NCBI RefSeq assembly: GCF_000004075.3
Contig: NC_026659.2
Coordinates: 310,001-374,000 of the forward strand
DNA: 64,000 nucleotides
DNA from: Cucumis sativus
Taxonomy: Eukaryota > Streptophyta > Magnoliopsida > Cucurbitales > Cucurbitaceae
Direction: 5' to 3'
Part shown: one piece after another, positions 35,291 to 47,560 of the stretch
Layout of the letters: each line of letters opens with the position of its first letter
Numbering within the stretch: position 1 is the first letter of the stretch
The notes under the pieces: model-generated
Told to the model about the DNA's origin: nothing
Seen by the model: the letters and a program-made list of their open reading frames with translations, nothing else
Databases searched by the model: none
Made by a program: the position numbers and the translations under genes

Positions 35291-37423
35291 ATGTTGAGGG
35301 CGTCATCATCTTTGGGAACATGGAAGCACAATCGGTGGAAAGCTTGCTTGGAACTATTCTCGACTCTATGTGAAGGTTTACACACTGAAAACTCCAACAT
35401 TATTTCTACCAATATTTATATAAGTCGTCATGTAAGAGATGGTCATCTTGATCTTGCTCAAACTCTGTTCAATGAAATGCCAGTAAGAAGTGTTGTCTCA
35501 TGGAATATCATGATTTCTGGATACTCCAAATTTGGAAAGTATAGTGAAGCTCTCAATCTGGCTTCAGAGATGCATTGCAACAATGTAAAATTAAATGAGA
35601 CGACATTTTCTAGTTTGTTGAGTATTTGTGCTCATTCAGGGTGTTCATCTGAGGGAAAACAATTTCATTGTTTGGTTTTGAAATCTGGGTTGCAGATATT
35701 TGAGCGTGTTGGAAGTGCATTAGTGTATTTCTATGCAAATATCAATGACATTAGTGGAGCCAAGCAAGTCTTTGATGAGCTGCATGATAAAAATGATTTA
35801 TTATGGGACTTGCTGCTTGTAGGGTATGTGAAATGTAACTTAATGGATGATGCTTTAGATCTATTTATGAAAATTCCAACTCGGGATGTGGTGGCATGGA
35901 CTACTATGATATCAGCGTATGCAAGAAGTGAGCATAACTGTAAGAGGGGATTGGAATTATTCTGCTCCATGCGGATGAATGGTGAGGTTGAACCTAATGA
36001 GTTCACTTTTGATTCTGTTGTAAGAGCTTGTGGGAGAATGAGATATTTGAGTTGGGGGAAGGTTGTTCATGGGATTTTGACTAAATACGGATTCCACTTC
36101 GATCATTCTGTTTGTAGTGCACTGATTTTATTTTATTGTCAGTGTGAAGCTATTGACAATGCCAAGGCAGTTTATGATAGTATGGAAAGACCGTGTCTAA
36201 AGGCTTCAAATTCTCTTCTAGAGGGGTTAATATTTGCAGGAAGAATTAATGATGCTGAAGAAATTTTTTGTAAGTTAAGAGAAAAAAATCCGGTTTCATA
36301 TAATTTGATGCTTAAAGGGTATGCAACGAGTGGTAGAATTGAAGGATCAAAAAGATTATTTGAAAGAATGACTCATAAAACTACCAGTTCATTGAACACT
36401 ATGATATCTGTGTATTCTAGGAATGGTGAAATTGATAAAGCTTTCAAATTATTTGAGTCAGTGAAGAGTGAAGGAGATCCTGTGACATGGAACTCAATGA
36501 TATCAGGTTGTATTCAAAATCATCAGCATGAAGGGGCGTTGAAACTCTATATAACCATGTGCAGAACATCAGTTGAACGCTCTAGATCAACATTCTCTGC
36601 TCTGTTTCAAGCATGCACATGCTTAGAATATATTCAATTGGGTCAAGCACTACATGTGCATGCAATCAGGGAAGCCTTTGACTCGAATGTTTATGTTGGA
36701 ACATCTCTCATAGATATGTACGCAAAATGTGGGAGCATCTATGATGCTCAAACTTCGTTTGCCAGTGTTTGTTTCCCTAATGTGGCAGCTTTTACCGCTC
36801 TAATTAATGGATATGTGCATCATGGACTTGGGATTGAAGCATTCTCAGTCTTTGACGAGATGTTAAAACACAAAGTTCCGCCAAATGGAGCTACTCTTTT
36901 GGGGATTCTTTCTGCATGTAGTTGTGCGGGTATGGTAAAGGAAGGAATGACAGTTTTCCATTCAATGGAAAAATGTTATGGTGTGATTCCAACCCTAGAA
37001 CACTACGCGTGTGTGGTGGATCTTCTTGGTCGTTCGGGACGTCTGTATGAAGCTGAAGCATTTATTAGATGCATGCCGATTGAAGCTGATAGAGTTATTT
37101 GGGGAGCTCTGCTGAATGCTTGTTGGTTTTGGATGGACTTGGAATTGGGTGAGAGTGTGGCTAAGAAGGTGCTTAGTTTGGACCCCAAAGCAATATCTGC
37201 TTATATTATTCTGTCTAATATATATGCTAAATTAGGGAAGTGGGTAGAGAAGATCAATGTGAGGAGGCAATTGATGAGCTTAAAAGTGAAAAAGATTCGT
37301 GGTTGTAGCTGGATCGATGTAAATAATAAAACTTGCGTTTTCTCTGCAGGAGACAGGTCTCATCCTAACTGTAATGCAATTTATTCAACTTTAGAGCATC
37401 TATTAGCAAATGTAACTCCATAG
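35291..37423 (+). CDS. Pentatricopeptide repeat protein, PLS class, E subgroup
   Basis: One intronless exon encodes 710 residues. Almost the whole length is made of PPR motifs of alternating P, L and S type (repeats such as RSVVSWNIMISGYSKFG and DVVAWTTMISAYAR, and FPNVAAFTALINGYVHHG). Proteins of this family bind single-stranded organellar RNA in sequence-specific fashion; PLS-class members mostly act in C-to-U editing in mitochondria or plastids. From about residue 590 an E1/E2-type extension is seen (IWGALLNACW, YIILSNIYAKLGKW, IRGCSWIDVNNK, FSAGDRSHP). There is no DYW deaminase domain, so editing would need a partner supplying it. ATG 35291 is chosen because the eight in-frame codons upstream begin with GTG. 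The N-terminus is Ser/Trp/Arg-rich and may be an organellar presequence. Confidence 0.94.
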   Translation: MLRASSSLGTWKHNRWKACLELFSTLCEGLHTENSNIISTNIYISRHVRDGHLDLAQTLFNEMPVRSVVSWNIMISGYSKFGKYSEALNLASEMHCNNVKLNETTFSSLLSICAHSGCSSEGKQFHCLVLKSGLQIFERVGSALVYFYANINDISGAKQVFDELHDKNDLLWDLLLVGYVKCNLMDDALDLFMKIPTRDVVAWTTMISAYARSEHNCKRGLELFCSMRMNGEVEPNEFTFDSVVRACGRMRYLSWGKVVHGILTKYGFHFDHSVCSALILFYCQCEAIDNAKAVYDSMERPCLKASNSLLEGLIFAGRINDAEEIFCKLREKNPVSYNLMLKGYATSGRIEGSKRLFERMTHKTTSSLNTMISVYSRNGEIDKAFKLFESVKSEGDPVTWNSMISGCIQNHQHEGALKLYITMCRTSVERSRSTFSALFQACTCLEYIQLGQALHVHAIREAFDSNVYVGTSLIDMYAKCGSIYDAQTSFASVCFPNVAAFTALINGYVHHGLGIEAFSVFDEMLKHKVPPNGATLLGILSACSCAGMVKEGMTVFHSMEKCYGVIPTLEHYACVVDLLGRSGRLYEAEAFIRCMPIEADRVIWGALLNACWFWMDLELGESVAKKVLSLDPKAISAYIILSNIYAKLGKWVEKINVRRQLMSLKVKKIRGCSWIDVNNKTCVFSAGDRSHPNCNAIYSTLEHLLANVTP

Positions 37424-38524
37424 CTCAATTTACCTGTGTTCCTAAATCCGGTGTAAAGGTTTTTTTTTCCAAATTCAATATACTCCCTTTGACTGTCTCT
37501 CTCTATATTTTTTTTTTTCCTTCGTGTGTGAGCATACCGCCCATGTTCATTCACCTCCAAAAGTTACCTCACGTTTTGGAGTGCTCCATCAATTCAAAAC
37601 TAACACAGTTCAATGGGTCTATGTTTGCCGTCACTTATTTATTCACTGGTCCTAGCAAGAAGGCTCCCATGATGGAAACGACAGTTGCAATTTGATTCTC
37701 GATGGTGTTTAGAAAAGCTGCAGTTTTTCGTCTATTATTTGAATGTAAAAACTGTTTTCCTTCAAGAAATTAGAGATCCAGCACAGTCAATCTATAAAAC
37801 TGTCATATAATCTTGCTAAGCCAATTTTGGGATTCTATCAGTGGAAGTATTTTTGTAGTATGTATGTGTACGTATATACAATCTTTGGATGTTGCCCAAG
37901 ACTTGGTCTTTCAACTAACATTCCATAAGCATTTTACGTTGGCATTTGCAGTTACTTTGGGATTCTTTGTATGTTGATGCTTTGTCTTACTCAAAAGGTT
38001 TTTTCCTTTTCTTTTTTTAAATTCGTCTGACATTTCTCTTTTTATCTTCCTCATATCTTTTCTTCTGTGTGTGGTTATATACAATATCACAGGCATTAAT
38101 CTTTTGTATATTCTTCGTTTCTCTTCTCTTTTACAATTTTCTTTGTTCTTTTGGTAGTTTACTAGAATGCTCGTTGGTTTCAGCCAAAATCAATCAAGAA
38201 CTAGTTTGGTTGGTTGGTTGGCATCCAAAATCTTTCAAAACCGACGATCTCCAATTGCCAATTTTTAGTTTGATTTCAAAAGTGACATCGACTGACAAAT
38301 GAATAAAAAGTAAGGTTTTTAGCTAAGTTGGAGAACGCTGGCCAATTCAAAGATGCAACATCATTTTTATTATAGTACACAATATTACACTAAAGGTAAA
38401 TAATATTTAAACTCGTAACGTGTAGCTCTCCATTTAGAGGGCCATTTGAAGCACTTTTGGTTAATAGAGGAAGCACTTACGTAGAGTTTCTACGGAGAGA
38501 TTAAATTGTTTGGTAGAAAACTAT
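37424..38524. other. Convergent 3' spacer between PPR and SWEET genes
   Basis: This is an AT-rich spacer holding both 3' UTRs. No gene is supported; open frames at 37489-37695 and 38069-38302 have no recognisable content. Confidence 0.5.
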
Positions 38525-40946
38525 TTAAATCTTGGAGTTATTTTGATGTGGAATGTGATTTTCATTATTATTCTTTTCCAAGTCCCAATTTGGTTGAATC
38601 TCCATAATAACTCCTCCTTTTTCCTTCTTCAAAACTCCTTGTTCATGTTCCTTGTTCCTATAGATGCAATACAACACAAGTTGAAGCAATCCCAATGGGC
38701 TTCCCACTAGATTTGGAGACTGCAAAGAAACCCATTCAAAACTTTCACATATTGACACAGAATGAATGAATAACAAAATTTAAAAAACTATAGAGTTATG
38801 GAAGAAGATTCTGAGTAAATACAAACCGCAAGGAAGAGATCATGGCTAAGAAGACCATAAGCCAACCATAAGGAACTTGCGGAGAATGAAAAGAACGACA
38901 AATAAAATGGCATAAACTCAACACTCTTTGTCTTTATCACTTGCTTCTGCATGAGATACAAAAAGGGGGCGTCGAAAATCAGTCGATGATCTCCAATGAT
39001 CAGCAAACAAAAACCATTCAAGGAAGGAGAGAGGTTACCATGGCTACCAATGGAGAGGCATACATAGCAATAGAAGCAACAAGGCCAATGCATCCCACGA
39101 AAAACTTACGAAGATGATGAGTTTTTAAAACAAAAGAAGAGATCATTCCCACACACAAGAATACAGTAACAACTCCCACCATTTTCAAAACCACCTTCTT
39201 CTGCACAACATTATTATACATACATCAGTTTCAATTCTTTAACTATATAAAAACTATACACATTATATTATAATTTTTACCCTACAACAATACACACACA
39301 CAGAAGTTTTGAGTTATCAAAATCATTCCTCAGAAACTTAAACTTTTGAGTTGACTATGTTAAATTATAATAAATACTCTTAAACTTTATCAATTTACTT
39401 TAAAAAAACCATCTTTTTCTTTTAAAAGTTGTAATATTGTCTTGAACTTTTATAAACGTTTCAAAACTATCACCGAAATAGAAATTCTTAGGAATTTGTT
39501 AAAATTGTGTGACGATGATCTAAGATTAAATGATGTAGTGATCTAAAATTTCTTAAACCGCTACTATATCATTTCCTATCTCAATTTTTATTCAAAATTA
39601 CAAAGATTCACACTTCAAATATATAATTTTGAAACATTTACTAAAGTTCAAAATTACATAGAAAAATATGTTCTTTTTTTGTAATTTAACATATTTATTA
39701 TTCCATTCAAGTAATTAGGTCTCTAAAGAACATAAATTAGCTTTTGAATGATTTGACAAAGATATGATATGAACGTGAAAAAGAACCGATCATTTTAAAA
39801 AGCTAATATCATAAACAGAATCTTAGTAGAAAAATGACCTATTCTCATTAGTGGGTTTAATTAATTAACAACCAATTAAAAGGTTGTAAGGTTCTAATTC
39901 TAAAAAAAACATATACATGTTTGTATATTAAAATACTTAAATATTTTTTCAATTTAGTCCCTATATTTATCCTGTATAGAAAGTTGGTATTGATAGATTG
40001 ACCAATAAACTCGTCATGTTATGAAAAACATTTACTATGATATATAAAGAACTAAGATAGACGTTAAAACGTGTATAGCTCATCATATATGCATAGATTA
40101 TATAAAAGAGTAAAGAAGTTTGAACAAACGAAACAAACTTGATCATACTTTTTAAAACAGCAAAATACTAAAAAGGAATATTTGTATATCAAACGGGAGG
40201 AATCGTCGTCATAGAAACCGAGTAATTAGTGTGTGTGTGGGTAAAAATTAACTGACCTTTGCTTGGGATGAAGCGAAGCAGAAGTAGATGGAAATGAAGG
40301 ATAACTCAAGAAGGATGCCAAGGCCATTAATGGTGACAACAGGGAAGTTTTCCCATCCTTTGCTAACAATTGGTAAACCATACCAAGTGTAAAGAAGACA
40401 ATTCATTAGGGCAACAATGTATGGAACACATGAAAACTCCTCTGTGCTCTTCTTCTTTATAACCCTCCAAAATGTCAATCTGCCATATGATTATAAACTA
40501 AATTAATTATTTCAAAAAAGGAAAAAAAACCCCACAATTTTGTTTCTGAAAACTTTTTATTTTCATATTCAAAGGTGTGATTAAATCACTTGTAAAAGTA
40601 AAGACAGTAGTAATCTAAAAGAAAAGTTTACACAGTTTATATAAAGTTTTTATGTTTCAAATTACAGACAAAACCCATTTAAAAACAACCCTCAAAACTT
40701 TGAATGGATATATAAACAATGAATGAATAAGAACAAAAACAAAGTTGGCAAAATGTATTACATGGGAACAGTATAAAGCAGCAAAGAAGCACCATTTCCT
40801 GCATAGAAAAACACCCAAAATAGGAACAAAAAATAAATCCCATTTTTAAAAAACTCTTCATATTAATAATTCGAGCATGAAAATTAAAAAAAAAAAAAAA
40901 TACCAATGATTCCAACAGCCATGCGAATGGTATAGAGAGATCTCAT
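38525..40946 (-). CDS. SWEET3: SWEET bidirectional sugar transporter, clade I (SWEET3-like)
   Basis: Six exons in transcript order (40946-40904, 40798-40762, 40479-40257, 39200-39039, 38946-38827, 38719-38525) give 259 residues. Two MtN3/saliva domains, each a three-helix bundle, are joined by a linker helix: the first spans about residues 9-95 (GIIGNGASLLLY, KKKSTEEFSCVPY, YTWYGLP) and the second about 125-215 (FVGCIGLVASIAMYASPL, TKSVEFMPFYLS, WLAYGLLSHDLFL, SPNLVGSPLGLLQLVLY). SWEETs are uniporters moving mono- or disaccharides across the plasma membrane or tonoplast. The tiny 37-nt second exon and the blocks VASIAMYASPL and AYGLLSHDLFLA match SWEET3 as I recall it. The C-terminus is Lys/Asn-rich and cytosolic. 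A TATA-like CTATTTAAAG lies about 125 bases upstream of ATG 40946. Substrate cannot be read from sequence. Confidence 0.93.
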
Positions 40947-41068
40947 AGTTTTTTGTTTGTATTTTTATTCTTTTTTGAACAAGACAAAGAAAGAAAGAGA
41001 GAGCTAATGATCAACTTCTTGCAAAATTCAAACCCTTTTGTAATACAAAACTTGTTTTGCAATGGAGA

Positions 41069-41078
41069 CTTTAAATAG
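41069..41078 (-). promoter_or_regulatory. TATA-like element of the SWEET gene
   Basis: On the minus strand the sequence reads CTATTTAAAG, about 125 bases before the SWEET start codon. This is a suitable distance for a TATA box with a leader of roughly 90-100 nt. No experimental start is implied. Confidence 0.35.
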
Positions 41079-41379
41079 GGGAGAAAGTTGAAGAAGTAAA
41101 GTTTTAACAAAGAGAGAATGTAAGTTTGAGAATTAAAGAAATCTAATGGAATAATATATTTAAAAAAGAAAAAAAAATAAATACACTTTACAAACTTTAA
41201 TTAATGTATGTGGATGAGAAATGTTGTTAAGTTGTATAATATTAAATATCATACATTAGATTTGTTTAATTTCTTTTAATTTAACCATAGTGGAACATGT
41301 CACTTGGTTGTGGCATATATATAATTTATCCCACTATATGTTTCCAACACTATACTTATATTAAAGTTTTGGAATATTC

Positions 41380-41402
41380 TATATATATATATATATATAT
41401 AT
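41380..41402. repeat. (TA)n microsatellite
   Basis: About eleven TA units in the SWEET upstream region, surrounded by AT-rich spacer. A similar run lies at 44812-44834. Confidence 0.9.
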
Positions 41403-44400
41403 AAATAGAGGAAATATTGTTAGTTTCTCATATTAAATTATTCTCTTTTTTTCTAATTTTCAAATTTAAAAGTATTAGCATATATATAAACTTTGCAGAA
41501 ATTTAATTTAGTGAACAAATGTTTTAAGATTTATTAAAAATCATAGGAATTAAGTAATCTAAATGATCTGAGAAATGGTATATTAATAAATGATTTAAGA
41601 ATTTCATATGATGGAGAATATTACATCATTTCATGCAGGGAGAGGAAAATGATATAAATGAACAATAACACATTCAATATAGCTTTTTAATTATATATAT
41701 ATAACATATAGTCCTTTTCATATGATGATATCTAGAAAACATTCCCTTTCCTTCATGAGATAACTATTTTTTGTGAGGTACCACTTGGCCTTTTGAGAGA
41801 GAATTATTCATAATTAGTGCATTGAGATATCAACATAGGACTTCACATTTTGATGAGCAAACAACCAATTAGTATAATTATATGCTTCCATTATTACTGT
41901 TATTCTAAATGTCATATAATGCAAATATAGTCTCACATCTTTGATAAGAAATTAAATAGATTCTTTACCTAAAAAGTGAGTACGAGCGATTTTTCATTGT
42001 CACGTAGATATAGTGTCCTATCGTTATGAATATGAGAATATAATAAAACAAAAAGTAGCTGAATAATTAACCTCGTGGTATAGTTAATTTCTTCAAAATT
42101 CGAGTAAACTTTTCTTAACTGATTTGATCAAAATATTTTTTTAACTAATCATAATTTAAATGTAAAAACTACAAACCCAAAATTAAAGTTAACATTTACT
42201 TACGATTTCAAATTAACGAGGAATTTCATGTAAATTTTTAGGGTTTGGATGTAAAGAAAAAAGAAAGATCGTAGGGTGTATTATCCCCCATTTTCAAGTG
42301 TATATATTGATATTACGTATAAAAGTAATTGTTCAAATCGACGAGTTTTATTTAATATATATATAAATGAATTATTCCCCATTAGAAGGAAGAATTTGTA
42401 CGAATAGTATATTTGCAAATGGTTTAAGTATCTCGATTGAGATTATCACATCACAATGGTCTACACTATGTTCGCGTTGATGTTGAGATATAAGTGTACC
42501 GATAAATGATAATATATTAATTGGTCACGGAGACTCGAGCTTACCAAATTATTGTTTTTAAAAAACTGAATTATTGAATTTTGTAACGATGTAATAATTT
42601 CACTTTTTTTTAGTGTAAATGTTAATTTTTAAAAAAAATTAGAGCAAACTAATCGAAACTTAATCTAAAGAGGGTGAGATATATAATCAAATTTGCAATC
42701 TCTCTTAGTTGAGATGAATTCGTTTAATCATATGAGTTATGTTAACGTTGTCCGCTAACGTCAACAGTGAATCAAAGTTTTTCTCTTCTCTTTTGAGTTT
42801 AACAACACGTGGAGTTGGAAAGATTATATTCAAATTATTTGCTTGTTGGTGGATTGCGTATATATTATATATCCAAACTTGTTTATGCTCGATTTGACGA
42901 TATATTTAAATAGTCGTGAACGTGAATATTTATATAATTGAAAGATTAGAGAAATAAGTGATTGGGGGGAGAATTTGTTGTGTGGAATCCAAATCTAATT
43001 CTCGCTTTTGAGATATATATTATTGTTGTGATTTTGAAAGAAGAGAAGATGATGTGTTGAATGGAATTCCAATTCCCAATTCCCAATTGCTATGCTAATA
43101 ATAATATGTAATAATATTGTATGAAACACCAAAAATGCCTCAAAATCAATATCCCAATTAATTTGGAATGTAATTTGATTTAATTAAAATGAAACCAAAC
43201 CAAACCAATTTCTTATATAATTAGTTGAAATTTTCCCAAAAGAAAAAAGAAACTCAATTTCTTAAAATGCATTGTAACTCAGCTCTAATTAATTGTGGTA
43301 CTATTCTTTTAGATTCTCTAAACTCAATGAATCTCAATTTGTTTTGTAAAATTATAGAAAACTAAGTGTTTCACCAAAAAATAATTGCTAACTTGTTGTA
43401 TCCATTAGTGGCATTTACTTCTTCTTCCACAATTCGAATTTCCTTTATATGAAAGAATTTAACTTTCCAAAGTTACATAATAATCGTGGTAAAATATCCG
43501 ATCCTAATTGCTAATTGATCTTCTTACACAATTCCCATTTGCCTTCTAAGCAATTTTCCCCGAACTTCACGATCGGAGCATATATTTGCATCTTCGTGTT
43601 TTCAATATTTGTGTCCAATAAATTCAAGTAAGTATAAGGAAACATGCTATTAGGCCCCTTAATAGACCTATCTTGATAATTGACGTTTGTGAGAGATGTT
43701 ATAGAACGAACTTTATTGTTGTTTCAATTAACAATTTAAAAAGAATATAATCTAAATAGTAATATACCCATATTGAACAATATAAAAATGAGATTTTAAA
43801 AGAAGTTTTTAGCATATATGCTTGATTTGTAGGAAACCATTTTTAAAAGTTGATCAAGAGTTTGCAAATTAAATTAGTTGAAAAGTGTTCGTTTTTTTTT
43901 TTTTTTTTTAATAAAAAGTTTCATAATTAATGTTAATTTTCTAAAGGCAATGCCTAACCTAATTCCAATTTTTAATCTGACCTTCACCTTACACTATCTC
44001 AACTAGAAAGTTAGAAATCACGATTACGTTGTCCCTAACTTCATAGACATCATTTGTATCTATCGATTTCTTGATTACATTATCTACTTTTAACAAATGT
44101 CATCACTAGTAGTTCTTTTTTCTTTTTCTTAATTTAACCAAGAATTCAAATACTTTCTTTCAAAAATAAATAAAAATGATCTTAAAGACGTCGTGAAAAG
44201 AAAATAAATAAACTTTGTTTGTTATTAAAGTCTACTATTATAGTATTTCTATTTGTTTGGAGTTTAAATTGTTTTAGATTGAATTATAATAGTTTGTATT
44301 TGAGGTGCATATTATTTTAATTTGAAAAGAAAATACTAAACAAGATATCAAAGAAAGATGCGAACTAATAATAGTATGATTAATTGTAGATCATAATAGT

Positions 44401-45775
44401 TGTTATTGCAACCGATCATACCCAAAACATGAAGTAAACTATAAGAACTCACTTTGCTAGTCCTTAAACTTGGGACCCGAACTCTCATAAATGGTTGGGT
44501 GGATGCTTATTGTTGCCTCTTCATATACATTATCGATCCCTCACCATTGGGATCTCTTCAAGTCTACTACTGCCTAATTAGTTGTCAACTCATGATCATT
44601 GAATTACTCATTTGAAATTAGCAATGTGTATTGCTATCATTAGCAATGTGAAATGAGAATTTAAAACGATCATGAATTCTCATAAACTATATGTGTAATA
44701 TAGGGTCAACTGCTCAAGTCAAGAGCAGTATTATCTTGTAACTTTCAGAGCCCAATAACTGTTTCTAATGCTCTGATGATTATTTTTTCCATTAATGAAA
44801 CTTTTGTGTAAATATATATATATATATATATATACAATTCAAATGACATTGTCTATATTCTAATAGTCAAATTGATTCCTAAGGGACGAGTAGGTTAATT
44901 TTGTTTTTATTGTTTTTGTTAATCGACAATGGATGTTATATTTAAATAATCAAACCATTAGATACAACCACCCAAAAAATCATTCACAATCAAATGAAAA
45001 AGAAGCTTTTAAAAAAAAAAAAAAAAAAAAAATCTTGAAGCAAACCTAATCCAATAGATTGACAAATTGATTACAAGTCAGGAACAAAGCAATAGATTAA
45101 CATTCTTTCTAAACTTTAACAAGGAGGGAAATCAAACTTTGATTTCTTGGTCAAAGTATATAAAAAGTATGTAGAAATATTCTCATAGTTCATGAAAAAA
45201 AAAACAATTAACTCGTTGTTTTAGAAACACGGATTTAGATTATATGAAAATGTGGGCATGTTGAGCATTAAATAACGTAGATTAGTAAATGAAATTGAGA
45301 GGATTTTTTTTTTTTTTCCAATTAAAAGATTAGTATCATGTCCATTTTGAAAGGCTTATTATTTTTGGACCTGAATATTAGTGGAGGAAATAATTGAGCA
45401 ATATCCAATGGAGTAATTGCATAATGATAAGAATGTATCAAAGTCCACCAAATACTTAAAAGAAATGGAGAGTTAATCAAGAAGATGATATGTGGTAATA
45501 AAAATTAGAATGGGGGATGAATAATAATTGAGGAGGCTATAGTATGCAACTGACAACTAGAGAGAGAAAATCAGTAAGTTTTAAGTGGTGAAAAGGCCTA
45601 CAAAACTTGTCTTCTTTTTGTTTTGAAGCTTGTGTTGGTACCCTCCCATTGATTTTGACATAATTCTGCCTGCCTTCCTGCCTTCTTCACCTTTTCTTCC
45701 CACTGTATGGTAATGTTCCATTTTGCTTGGATTTCTTGAAGATGGCACTGTTTCCTGTCAATCAATGCTTCAGCT

Positions 45776-45826
45776 CCCTAATACCCTAATACCCTAATAC
45801 CCTAACTCTCTCTCTCTCTCTCTCTA
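45776..45826. repeat. Telomere-like CCCTAATA tandem followed by (CT)n
   Basis: Three full CCCTAATA units plus CCCTAA (45776-45805) run straight into about ten CT units (45806-45826). The unit differs by one base from the plant telomere repeat CCCTAAA. It sits about 0.95 kb upstream of the R3-MYB start codon. Confidence 0.85.
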
Positions 45827-46058
45827 GAGGTGAAACTAGTTTACTGTATCATTGCCCCCTTCCTATGACCTATCTCTCTCTCTTTTCTCTTTGTGAGCGA
45901 ACAAATCTAAGGAAGCATGTGAAGAAAGGGAAGTAGAAGGGGAGTTCTGAACAGACAAAATAATTTTGTATTCATTTGCATGTCCTTGCTTGGGGAGGGG
46001 GGTCTGTTGCAATTGGAATACTGAGCACAAGTTCAGGATAAGATGTGTCATATCTGAA

Positions 46059-46084
46059 TGTGTGTGTGTGTGTGTGTGTGTGTG
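46059..46084. repeat. (TG)n microsatellite
   Basis: Thirteen TG units upstream of the R3-MYB gene. A comparable (GT)n run lies downstream of the gene at 47531-47556. Confidence 0.9.
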
Positions 46085-46453
46085 CAGTTGAGAAGAAGGT
46101 TAGCTGAATTGAATACAGGCAATAGACCATTTCCCCAGGTTTCCCAACTACCAGTTGAATATAATATTTATGGGTGAGATTACAAGGCTCTGCACTGCCT
46201 AAAACAATCAGAGTGGAGAAAGAAGGTGACATATCAAAGAGTTTTAGGCACCCATTTCAAGTTTAGTTGGTGCCTTCTCGCAGCTGAATTAAACTATTGT
46301 CCATGTTTATCTGTCTGCTTATCTGTTTTTAGTTGGTGGGTGCTGAGCTTATATCCACACCTTTTGATTATGGCAAAATCCTAGTTGGTTTTTTATAACA
46401 TCTCTTTTAGTCCTAAAGGAATGAAACTACTAACATGACCTTCCCCTAGAACT

Positions 46454-46497
46454 GCTCTCTCTCTCTCTCTCTCTCCCTCTCTCTCTCTTTCTCTCTC
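46454..46497. repeat. CT-rich tract in the R3-MYB upstream region
   Basis: A nearly pure CT tract with CCC and TTT interruptions, about 250 bases before ATG 46747. CT-rich tracts near plant transcription starts are common and may form part of the core promoter or leader. Confidence 0.8.
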
Positions 46498-46746
46498 AAA
46501 GATTTCAATATTTTAATCTTGTCTTTTATCCCTGTAAGTTGTCAACTACAAGTCTACCAACCCAACAAGTCAACCAACAAACTTACTTCCTAAAGTTTGG
46601 TGGGAAGAAGAAACTACAGGCATGCACATAAACTTAAATTTGCCCCTGGATGTTTCAAATCTGTCTATCACAGTTTTTCCTAAAATTCTTTCATTCCCAG
46701 TTCTTTAGCTTCTTGTTTTTGTGCTGCCTCTAATCTTTGAAGAAAC

Positions 46747-47277
46747 ATGGACAATCATCGTCACCAGAAACCGGCCAAAATCTCTCCACTAGAATCCGAA
46801 GGTCTATTTCATAATTCATTACCTCGATTTTCTACCTTACTCATCCTAGTGTTGGTCTCTTCGTCATGATTTTCACTTTTTTATGATATTTTAAGTCCTA
46901 CTTCCATTTTGTGAATTTGTGGCTTGTTATCTAACAGAAGTCAGCAGCACTAGGTGGCAGTTTATAACTATGACAGCACAAGAGGAAGATCTTATCCATA
47001 GAATGCATAAGCTGATTGGAGATAGGTAAGTTGGGTTCAAAACAACCCAGGTTTACAGAATTCTCCCACTTATCTAAACAATAATGAAGACAGTTTCTGT
47101 TATCTCTCCTTTATTGCCTTTCCAATTACCTCAAGCATCTGAGTTTCCAAGAAAATGATCTTTCATTTCAGGTGGGATCTCATAGCAGGCAGAATTCCGG
47201 GGCGAAAACCAGAAGAAATAGAGAGGTATTGGATAATGACTCACCTTGAAGGGTTTGGAAAAAGAAGAAGAGGATGA
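46747..47277 (+). CDS. Single-repeat R3-MYB, CPC/TRY/ETC type
   Basis: Three exons (46747-46801, 46938-47025, 47172-47277) give 82 residues. The protein is one R3 MYB repeat (about 25-74) with almost nothing else and no activation domain. The bHLH-interaction signature [DE]Lx2[RK]x3Lx6Lx3R is complete, starting at DLIHRMHKL and ending at LIAGR. Family members compete with R2R3-MYBs for bHLH partners and so repress trichome or promote root-hair fate, often moving between cells. The blocks EEVSS, QEEDLI, GDRWDLIAGRIPGR and PEEIERYWIM resemble TRY most, but the TRY C-terminal extension is absent: the protein stops shortly after EGFGKRRRG. Exon positions match the usual three-exon structure of the family. 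The exact orthologue (TRY, CPC or ETC) cannot be fixed. Confidence 0.94.
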
Positions 47278-47525
47278 GAGAGACAGAGAGATACAGGCAA
47301 TGAGGGTTCAGTCAATAAGTCCTCAAAGACTTCTGATGGGTTCTCTACTTCATCGTTTGTGGTCTCCCTGAAGATAACAATCTCCCTAATAGCTTTAGTG
47401 TATTACAAGTACCCTTTCTAAGAACACATGGTATGGAACAGAGCTATCTTTTATCAATCAAATAACACAGTATAATTTATGATTCCAAATCAAAAACTAA
47501 AGCAAAGAGCAAAGACTATTCAGTT

Positions 47526-47560
<35 letters not shown>

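Larger units (their letters stand above)
40947..46746. other. 5.8 kb AT-rich gene desert between SWEET and R3-MYB
   Basis: No open frame over 60 codons occurs from 40947 to 45860, and none with recognisable content after that. The left end holds the SWEET promoter. Noted items are a (TA)n run at 41380-41402, a LINE-tail-like T-rich phrase near 44760-44811 followed by (TA)n at 44812-44834, poly(A) at 45011-45032, a telomere-like CCCTAATA tandem followed by (CT)n at 45776-45826, (TG)n at 46059-46084 and (CT)n at 46454-46497. The last 1 kb is presumably the R3-MYB promoter and leader; open frames there at 45863-46232 are microsatellite artefacts. Confidence 0.55.

Noticed and set aside
45863-46232. 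Two minus-strand frames with His-Thr repeats
   Set aside because: They are created by the (TG)n and CT-rich microsatellites upstream of the R3-MYB gene.
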